This document shows positions 56,701 to 64,000 of a DNA stretch of 64,000 nucleotides, piece after piece. How positions within the stretch are numbered: position 1 is the stretch's first letter; each line of letters opens with the position of its first letter. The notes beneath the pieces were generated by a model. The model was given only the letters and a program-made list of their open reading frames with translations. It was not told the DNA's origin and made no database searches. The position numbers were made by a program, and so were the translations under genes. The stretch spans positions 54,977,800 to 55,041,799 of the forward strand of contig OX381714.1 of NCBI GenBank assembly GCA_947462335.1, read 5' to 3'. This DNA is from Harmothoe impar. Taxonomy: Eukaryota; Annelida; Polychaeta; Phyllodocida; Polynoidae.

Positions 56701-59700
56701 TCTACCTACTTTCTGAAGACTTCTTTACTCAGTGCCCTGCTATTCAGCGCATGAGTATTCTATGTTTGCACTTTTTCATAATTTATATTGTATCGTGGGT
56801 ATGCCGAATTACTGTGCCAGGTATGGCTGGGGTCTGAGAATTGAAGATGACTTATTGTAGCTATGCTGATCTCAGTCAGTATAGAGGTTTGCGTATTCTT
56901 AATATGAATGTACAGAGTCTACGCAGTAAAATGGATAAAATTAGAAAACTAAGACTAGACGTTGATCATATAAGCGTGTCTGAATCGTGGTTGGACGAGT
57001 CTGACCCTGATTGGACAGTGGATATACCGGGAATGAAGATTTTCAGGAATGACAGACTGAATGCCCAACGAAAGAGTGGTGGCGTAGCCTGTTATGTTCC
57101 TGACATCTTTGTTCCCTATACTAAGGTACTTGAAGAATTATCGTTTGTCGATAAGGATCTGGAATGTTTGACAATAGAAACCAAATATCCCGGACACAAA
57201 TATAGAGTATTTGTGACTGTCTATCGACCCCCTAAACATTCAAATGTGAACCAGGGTTACACAAAATTGTTGAAACTAGTGAAAAGCCCCCTACTAAATA
57301 ACCGTGAAGTGTGGGTACTGGGGGATATGAATGTTGACACCCGACATCGAAATAGCAACAAGTGTAAGCGTATGTATAAGTTCTTGAAGCTATCGAAGTT
57401 AAAATACTACCATACACCTCCGACCCACTATCATAGGCTGGGGAAGTCAACACTTGACCACTGTTATACAAATTGTATGTATGTTAGCAAGGTTGGTTTA
57501 ATAAACGACATGGTCGGTGATCATGTCCCCAGCTATATTGTTAAAAAACAGGCCAAAATTGTGAAAATTAAAGAGACAAAAATGGTTACCGGTAGAGTAT
57601 ACAAGAATTACTCAACTGTGAAAACCAGGTCTTTTGTATCTGATATGGACTGGAGGCTGGAGCAAATGGACAATGCACTACAATGTGTTGATGTATTTGT
57701 GGCCGGCCTTAGTGCTTATCTAAATGTAGAACATCCCGTGAAAACGTTTAAGGTTACCACATGTGGACCGGATGGTTTTACTCCCGAAGTGGAACGCCTA
57801 CTGGCTAGAAAGCGACGCTGTCTTAACAAATCTCGAAAAGTCAAGAGGGGTGTTTTGAATATTCATCTTGATACAATTAAGGCCTTGGATAGGCACATAC
57901 GTTTGCTTCTAGTTAAGAATTGCAAAAACCAGATTAAGGACAAACTGAATCGCTTTGGTGATGACCCGAAGCGATTCTGGGCTGAAGTTAATACACTGTG
58001 GCGGGGTCCTAGAAGGGAAATTACCATGAGGCTGTGTAATGAACATGGAGTTGTGGTTCCCAATGATGTACTGCCTGACTTCGTGAATGACTTTTATGTC
58101 AATATTGGTGCTAAATTGGCGGCAGCTTTTCAACCCGCAGGTACAGTGTTGAGACTGGGCCCTGAGGATGTGACTCTAAACAGGCTGCGTTTTGCATTGA
58201 GGAGTGTACCACTAGATCATGCAAGGAAGCTTATCATGAAAATCAAAACAAACAAATCTTCTTGTGTGCCTTTCATCAGAACTGGTGTTATTAAAGATGC
58301 CCTACAGTGTAAACCTGAAATTCTAAAATGTATAATAAACATGTCTTTTGAGTCTGGGATCTTCCCTTCTAATCTCAAAGATGCAAAAGTTATCCCTCTT
58401 CCAAAAAGTGGTGACTCCTCGAATGTGACAAATTGGCGCCCAGTAAGCCAACTGAGTATATTCTCAAAGGTACTAGAAAAAGCTGCTCATAATCAGCTAA
58501 TGTCCTACTTGATTGAACACGACATTATCAGTAAACAACAGTTCGGATTCATGCCCGGCAGAAGTACAACCGATGCTGTGTTTGGATTAACACAAGATCT
58601 GTATAATAGTAGGAATAGGGGGGAGGTGGCGGCCATTGTCTTCCTCGATCTGAGGAAGGCTTTTGACACGGTCGACCACCTCCTTCTTCTGAATGAACTC
58701 TTCAAAATTGGTTGTTCGGAATCCACCGTGGCATGGTTCAGAAGCTATCTTACTGGTAGGAGTCAATGTACTGTTATAAATGGTGTGACATCGGGCTCTA
58801 GGCAAATACACTGTGGAGTGCCTCAGGGCTTGGTGTTAGGCCCGCTTCTGTTTATTATATACATAAACAGTGTTGTGTCCTGTTTAGAACATGCGTCATA
58901 TTACATGTATGCCGACGATTTGGCTATTGCAGTGTGTAACAGGGACCCTACAATGGTCAGGTTACTCCTACAGGAGGATCTTGACCGTGTAACCAAGTGG
59001 TGCTCGGATTTCAAACTTACGGTTAACTCTGACAAGACTCATGTGTTGTGGAGTAAATCTGAGTTTGATGCCAGGAATTATGATCACTTAGATATCATGC
59101 TGGCCGGGAAAAAACTTGGTGTGGTCAATATCTTCAACTACCTAGGTGTGTCCATTGATGGTGGTCTGTTGTTTGATAGGCACTGTACTAGAGTGGCAAA
59201 CGCAGGAAAGGTGAAGCTTACATGGCTAAGGAGACTGGTCAAGTATTTAGACTTTGATGTGTCAATCCTGCTTTATAAGCAGATGATACTCCCATGTCTT
59301 GAATACTGTGGTTTCATACTGGAAAGCGGCCCCGAGGATACAGTGAGGTATCTCCAAACACTACAGAATCACTGCCTGAGGTGCTGTATGGGTGTTAGAG
59401 ATCCTAGGGCGATATCCATTGCGGATCTCCATACTACTTGTACGTCGAAACGACTTGTTGCTAGACGAAGAATCAGCCTGTTATGTAAGATATATAGATA
59501 CTGTATGGATCCTGAAAAGCTGATTGTACCTGGTAGAGTTCTTAGAAGCAATGCTAAGAGGCTAATCCGTCTACAGAGGCCGAAAGGTCAACTATATAGG
59601 GATAGTCCTTTATATAGGGGTGCAGCCGTGTGGGACAAACTGTCAGCTGAAATTCAAGCGCTTGGTACGATGGATCTCTTCTTATGTGAGATTAAAAAGG

Positions 59701-60355
59701 AGTAGTATGGTGTGTGCTTGTGCCCATAAATTACACGACACAATCGACACAAATTGCTTATGTTGTATAATAGTAGTTTCATGCTCTGGTGACCATAGTA
59801 CATGCGGATATATAGATTGGATTCTACTCGCTACTGTTGAAATGAACTACTAGGTTTAATGGAATGAAAAGACGGTATCGGCTAATAAATGTGTATTATT
59901 AATTTTGGTATGCTATGTAGATGTATTGGAGCGATTGTTGGATATGTGCTTCCTACAACTGTGTCTACAATGTGAACGGTGGTGAAAGGCTAAATGCCTA
60001 GATGTCTAGTAGTATATATATTCCTACTCCTTGTACGCGGATGGCTGAGCAATGTAACATCACCAGTAATCGTTGAATATCTTGACCCGAATCGCCAACC
60101 ATCAATCTCGGATATGCATTTGAGCCATCTTTGGTTAATGTGTACCTAATTTGCTCATTGAATCAGCTTATTCGGTATCTTCGCTGCCCACCTATAGTAT
60201 GCCTATGTATGTTTTTTCTGTGTATCATGCCAGCGAAAGGCGGATATTTGATGATTGTATACATGTATTAACATATTGACTCATATTGAAAGACATATCA
60301 CATGTATATGGATTTGTAGTCAATAAAAAAGCTACCAAAACTCAAAAACTCAAAC
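56700..60355 (+). mobile_element. Non-LTR retrotransposon (LINE), apparently near full length
   Basis: One long open frame with endonuclease and reverse transcriptase, then a 650-bp 3' UTR with CAATAAAAAA at 60322 and an AAAACTC repeat tail. No ORF1 is seen. The 5' edge is placed by the end of the neighbouring palindromic repeat and is uncertain. Jockey/CR1-like by domain order; the clade is not resolved by eye. Confidence 0.8.
56847..59705 (+). CDS. LINE polyprotein: AP-type endonuclease and reverse transcriptase
   Basis: 952 residues from ATG 56847; an in-frame TGA lies 12 bp upstream. Residues 17-235 are an apurinic-type endonuclease: LNMNVQSLRSK, SESWLD (Glu46), VYRPP at 126-129, GDMN at 159-162, STLDH at 201-205 and GDH at 224-226, where SDH is usual. 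Residues 505-765 are the reverse transcriptase: AKVIPLPKSGDSSNVTNWRP, QFGFMPGRSTTDAV, FLDLRKAFDTVDH (599-611), GVPQGLVLGPLLF (657-669) and catalytic YADD (688-691). GVPQGLVLGP instead of the commoner GVPQGSILGP is a small deviation. The frame is uninterrupted, so this copy is young or still active. It would copy LINE RNA into a nicked genomic target. Confidence 0.95.
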   Translation: MTYCSYADLSQYRGLRILNMNVQSLRSKMDKIRKLRLDVDHISVSESWLDESDPDWTVDIPGMKIFRNDRLNAQRKSGGVACYVPDIFVPYTKVLEELSFVDKDLECLTIETKYPGHKYRVFVTVYRPPKHSNVNQGYTKLLKLVKSPLLNNREVWVLGDMNVDTRHRNSNKCKRMYKFLKLSKLKYYHTPPTHYHRLGKSTLDHCYTNCMYVSKVGLINDMVGDHVPSYIVKKQAKIVKIKETKMVTGRVYKNYSTVKTRSFVSDMDWRLEQMDNALQCVDVFVAGLSAYLNVEHPVKTFKVTTCGPDGFTPEVERLLARKRRCLNKSRKVKRGVLNIHLDTIKALDRHIRLLLVKNCKNQIKDKLNRFGDDPKRFWAEVNTLWRGPRREITMRLCNEHGVVVPNDVLPDFVNDFYVNIGAKLAAAFQPAGTVLRLGPEDVTLNRLRFALRSVPLDHARKLIMKIKTNKSSCVPFIRTGVIKDALQCKPEILKCIINMSFESGIFPSNLKDAKVIPLPKSGDSSNVTNWRPVSQLSIFSKVLEKAAHNQLMSYLIEHDIISKQQFGFMPGRSTTDAVFGLTQDLYNSRNRGEVAAIVFLDLRKAFDTVDHLLLLNELFKIGCSESTVAWFRSYLTGRSQCTVINGVTSGSRQIHCGVPQGLVLGPLLFIIYINSVVSCLEHASYYMYADDLAIAVCNRDPTMVRLLLQEDLDRVTKWCSDFKLTVNSDKTHVLWSKSEFDARNYDHLDIMLAGKKLGVVNIFNYLGVSIDGGLLFDRHCTRVANAGKVKLTWLRRLVKYLDFDVSILLYKQMILPCLEYCGFILESGPEDTVRYLQTLQNHCLRCCMGVRDPRAISIADLHTTCTSKRLVARRRISLLCKIYRYCMDPEKLIVPGRVLRSNAKRLIRLQRPKGQLYRDSPLYRGAAVWDKLSAEIQALGTMDLFLCEIKKE

Positions 60356-60744
60356 TCATTGCCGCCTATGTCACAAAGCGTTAAGTGATATGCTATGACT
60401 GCATCGTATTCCACTTTCTAACTCTCTGATATTAAGTTCACCTTTAGCCAAGGATATTTCTGAAAATCTCCCCTACCATGATTATATAAGGATACAGTAT
60501 TTTATCATTGTTGACTTGGTCACGATTTCAATTCGATAATAGATATTGGTATAATCTCATAATTCTAAGGCTTTAACACTGAGCCCGCAGCCAGCACAGA
60601 GTTACACTGTCAAACTATGTCCTGAATATGATAGCTGTATGGGTGCTGTTCTTCTAGAACACTGATATAGCTGCCACCCAGCCCCCATTTACCTCACCAC
60701 CGAAAATAATCCCCTGCTCGTAACAATTGTCCATTTAACCATAT

Positions 60745-60987
60745 ATGACAAGTAGAGCCACACAGTGCTTTAATACATTGTGCCTTTATTTGGTATGATG
60801 CTTGAATGAATGCGGCATTGGCGAGTTACTCACCAGGCCTGCAGTCATGAGTTGATACAGTCCCAAAGAGGCATCATGATGCATGATAGTGCAGCCTAGA
60901 GAGTACACTCGCTGGGGCTGCATTCATGCTTCATGATGGCAGAGGGCACAGCACATTAAAGCATCATGCTGCCCTAAAAGAGTTAAC
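60745..60987. repeat. CCCTTTAAGG-family copy, left arm of large inverted repeat
   Basis: AGAGCCACACAGTGCTTTAA to GCTGCCCTAAAAGAGTTAAC with two hairpins. Part of the inverted duplication with 63470-63832. Confidence 0.75.
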
Positions 60988-61105
60988 AGCCTCTCAATTA
61001 GCGGGCGTGTCCCTCTAGCCCCGGGCTACATATCTCACACTGAAAACAGCACCTATATATCTAACCATGTTGACATGGGTCAAATAATGGTATGTTTTAC
61101 GTCAT
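60745..61105. repeat. Large inverted repeat, left arm
   Basis: The palindromic element plus ~115 bp of flank (GCGGGCGTGTCCCTCTAG, ATCTAACCATGTTGACATGG) recurs inverted at 63470-63832. Confidence 0.8.
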
Positions 61106-62351
61106 GCAAGGCGGCACAGGAAAAATGGCCCACCTCAATTACTTACAGATTTATTTTGTTTTATATTAAAGGCCCATGGAATAATACCTCCTATATTCTG
61201 TGTTAAAAACACATCTGAACTATGTCAGTGATTCTGTACCTAAAACAAAATTCATTCCTATCATGTGATGTTGATGCGGGCTATATGTGTCACATATTGT
61301 ACAAATGGACATGATATGCAGGCTAATATAGGCCTAATATATTAGTGTATTCATGTGCCAACGTCTAGCGAACGTTCAACGTGCATCCTTGCATAGTTAT
61401 TCCAGGAAGAATGCCTCTACATTGAGACAAATCAACAAAATTAATTATATCAATTCAAGTTACATCCAAGCTACAGTATATACCTATCTGATATTCCTCT
61501 CCCTCTCTGTTTTCAGGTTGAGTTTCAGTTTTACTAATTGTAATTGATATTGTAATTTAGAGCTATACAGCCAGTTATACAATATAGAATCGCACAATTA
61601 ATATGTACCCTCCCCTCTTCCCTAGCCCCACCCCCTCCCAGCTCATGTCTCTCCTACCCCAAAACACCTGGCGTGTACGTGAAATACAGCAACATATGGA
61701 TCTGCCAATAAAACTAACAATAAAGCTAACAACAAAACATGCACTTAATACACCCCTCCCATTATCGTAAATACTATAGTAGCCTCTCATACACGTCATG
61801 CTATAGAGGGTAGACTCAAGCCTCGACCAGCGTCTATCCTACCAGGTGGATATAGAATTGGGCTGGGAGTCCGAGACTGGGTAGACTCTTGTCTCTAAGA
61901 GAGCTATTATGGTTAAGCCATAGCTTAATCCCCAGACCCCAAATCATCAATAAAGGATTGTATCCATGAGGAGTTTGGAGATGTTTCAAAACACAGCTCC
62001 ACAAGGTAGATAAACTGATATTAATTTAAAGGTATAAACACACTATTAAGCATGGGACATCAGGGAAATTACTTTGACTGTTTCAAAAATGGGAGAACGC
62101 GGCAAAAAGACTTTCAGCATCATTTGATAAAACCCTATCGACAGATACTTTTAAAGAAAAATAAAGTGGCCCCCTTGGGTTTCAACTATAACTTTTCCCA
62201 TGGCAAATTATTCAAAAATTGATCAGTTTTTTTTATTGAAGTACATGATCGAACAAGATTGATTATAACTCGTGGGATGCACTTCAGGGTTGGGCAGGGA
62301 CCCACAGAGGTAATCGGCCTTTATGGAAATGGGTGTGGTCTCGCTAAAGCC
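61106..62351. other. No gene seen
   Basis: AT-rich spacer between inverted-repeat arms; no coding feature recognised. Confidence 0.45.
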
Positions 62352-62807
62352 TTTAAGTACGGTGGCCGACAAGGCTCACTCCAAAAAAAAAGGACTTTGA
62401 AATTGAAAAAAAAAAAATTTCACTAAAAACATGGGAATTTTTTTTTTTTTTTTTTTTTCAGAAGTGAATTTTTTTTGGAATTTTTTAAACATAGAAAATA
62501 CTTGCTGTCAACTGTCAACTGCGGAAATCGTTGCTGTCAACTGTCAACTTTTTCAACATTCTGCTCTCCAAGCACATTCTGCCATCGGCAAATGAGATGA
62601 GCCTTGTGATTGGTCCTTGGTGGTGGGTACTTGAAATACTTGCAGTAGGGAGTTCTATGCTGGCTCAACTTGCTCCATAGGCCTATATGGGAATGAAGAT
62701 TGTTGTGTTTTTACGTTTTTAGTGATTTCTCGGAAACTACTGTAATAAATTGGCCAAGAATTTAACACAGTAACCCTGCTAGGCCATGGAAAAGTCATAG
62801 TGCATTA

Positions 62808-62874
62808 GGAAAGTTCCTGTTTATGACCGGTCATAAACAGGAAAATTCCCGTTTATGACCGGTCATAAACAGGA
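62808..62874. repeat. Two tandem ACCGGT palindromes
   Basis: A 24-26-bp palindrome centred on GACCGGTC (arms GTTTATGACC/GGTCATAAAC) occurs twice in succession at the centre of the foldback. Confidence 0.9.
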
Positions 62875-63017
62875 CAAGTGAAGTGGTAAAAAATAGTCCG
62901 CCCGAAAATCCCTACTTCAAGTATTTCTTTGCCCTACTTCAAGTACCCACCACATAGGACCAATCACAAGGCTCATCTTATTTGCTGATGGCAGAATGTG
63001 CTTGGAGAGCAGAATGC

Positions 63018-63310
63018 TGAAAAAGTTGACAGTTGACAGCAACAATTTTCGCTGTTTACAGTTGACAGCAACTATTTTCAATGCTAAAAGATAAAAATAT
63101 TTTTTTCACTTCTGAAAAAAATGATAAAATTGAAAAAGTTGACAGTTGACAGCAACAATTTTCGCTGTTGACAGTTGACAGCAACTATTTTCAATGTTTA
63201 AAAAATAAAAATATTTTTTTCACCTCTGAAAAAAATGATAAAATTGAAAAAGTTGACAGTTGACAGCAACAATTTTCGCTGTTGACAGTTGACAGCAACT
63301 ATTTTCAATG
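63018..63310 (+). repeat. ~114-bp tandem repeat, about 2.6 units
   Basis: Each unit holds two GTTGACAGTTGACAGCAAC blocks (GTTTACAGTTGACAGCAAC once) separated by AATTTTCGCT, followed by an A/T-rich stretch. Starts at about 63019, 63132 and 63246. Confidence 0.9.
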
Positions 63311-63469
63311 TTTAAAAATATTTATAAAAATTTCACTTCTGAAAAAAAAAAAAAAAAAAAAAATTCCCCATTTTTTATAGTGAAAAAAAAAATCTTTTTT
63401 TTCATACTACTTTTTTTTGAGTGAGCCTTGTCGGCCACCGTATTTAAGGGCCACGTGGTGCTTTAATGT

Positions 63470-63832
63470 GCTATTCGTAAAATATGATATAAAACATTAT
63501 TAACCGTTATTTGGCCCATGTCAACATAGTTAGATATAGATGTAGTTTTCAGCATGAGTTAGAGGGACACGCCCGCTAGTTATAATTTAGAGGCTGTTAA
63601 CTCTTTTAGGGCTGCATATTGCTTTAATGCTCCTTGGTCATCATGATGTATGAATGCAGTCCTTGTGAGTCTACTCGCCAGGGCTGCATCCATGCATCAT
63701 GCCAAGGTTGATACATTCATGTAGGGTCGGCATGGTGCACCAAATGCAGTGCCGGCGGGTGAATCGCCAGCACTGCATTGGTGCATTATGACAAATGTTG
63801 CTTCGAAGGAGCATGTCTTCCTTAAAGGGTTA
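63470..63832. repeat. Large inverted repeat, right arm, with CCCTTTAAGG copy
   Basis: The inverse of 60745-61105. The palindromic element proper is 63599-63832 (TTAACTCTTTTAGGGCTGCA to CTTCCTTAAAGGGTTAA) with two good hairpins. Confidence 0.8.
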
Positions 63833-64000
63833 ACCCCATCCCGATAAGCGGCACTCACGTGTACAGTCATCAAATATTACTGAATCTTTTATACCGAGGA
63901 TCCTTTATCAGGCCGCTTAGGTCGACATTCACATCACAATACATCCTGCCGGAATTTCTCATAGGCTTCTATATGTTTCTTCTGTATCTTGTTCATTATA
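63833..64000. other. Window end, unresolved
   Basis: The minus strand shows a short frame MNKIQKKHIEAYEKFRQDVL and a donor-like CAC|GTGAGT at about 63855, which could mark a further leader exon. The evidence is too thin to call a gene. Confidence 0.25.

Larger units (their letters stand above)
62352..63449. mobile_element. 1.1-kb foldback element with tandem GTTGACAG arrays
   Basis: Termini TACGGTGGCCGACAAGGCTC-ACTC and the exact inverse at 63419-63443. Long A/T homopolymers follow both ends. Inverted inner blocks (AGCACATTCTGCCATCGGCA; GGTGGGTACTTGAA) pair across the centre. No open frame. Confidence 0.85.

Noticed and set aside
57232..59551. Several minus-strand frames of 60-80 codons
   Set aside because: Antisense shadows of the LINE open frame.

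Overview
The window is genomic DNA from a multicellular animal. Genes are split by GT-AG introns, there is a non-LTR retrotransposon, and foldback elements and tandem repeats are very dense. A RhoGEF gene of the Dbl/MCF2L type and many short palindromic elements suggest a marine invertebrate. Amphioxus is my first guess, but a hemichordate, brachiopod or mollusc would also fit and the sequence does not settle it.

The backbone is one long minus-strand gene whose N-terminal Sec14/CRAL-TRIO domain is split over small exons: 36728-37016 (first coding exon), 32945-33028, 27737-27851, 27266-27356, 2723-2836 and 1502-1618. It then runs off the left edge, where the spectrin, DH and PH domains should follow. 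All junctions keep frame. A possible alternative first exon at 47781-47832 has the same splice phase and carries ETS-like sites.

The 24.4-kb intron between 27266 and 2836 holds three tandem paralogous genes on the same strand, called here A (4955-9085), B (11027-16786) and C (19855-23513). Each has its own conserved untranslated leader exon upstream (about 9.4, 17.3 and 24.4 kb). The proteins have a von Willebrand A domain split over two exons, a long acidic and serine-rich middle, and a C-terminal domain that resembles a GIY-YIG fold of the plant 'effector of transcription' kind. Gene B is a fusion with two vWA domains and has lost the C-terminal domain. Gene A has a damaged metal-binding motif and an expanded repeat region. 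This architecture is the best candidate for an undescribed gene family here.

The next intron (27852-32944) holds a plus-strand gene, with a TATA box near 28619, a leader exon ending at 28780 and a coding exon at 29624-31780. It encodes a 718-residue unrecognised protein with coiled-coil segments and a heptad-like QAPSG repeat. Two degenerate immunoglobulin-like fragments lie on the minus strand near 32.4 and 50.6 kb.

From 37 to 56.7 kb I see no confident gene apart from the possible alternative exon; the stretch is filled with foldback elements and degenerate tandem repeats. An intact LINE-type retrotransposon with endonuclease and reverse transcriptase lies at about 56.7-60.36 kb. The right end (60.7-63.8 kb) is a nested set of inverted repeats. 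One foldback family with termini like TTAACCCTTTAAGG occurs about 24 times across the window and often has two internal hairpins.
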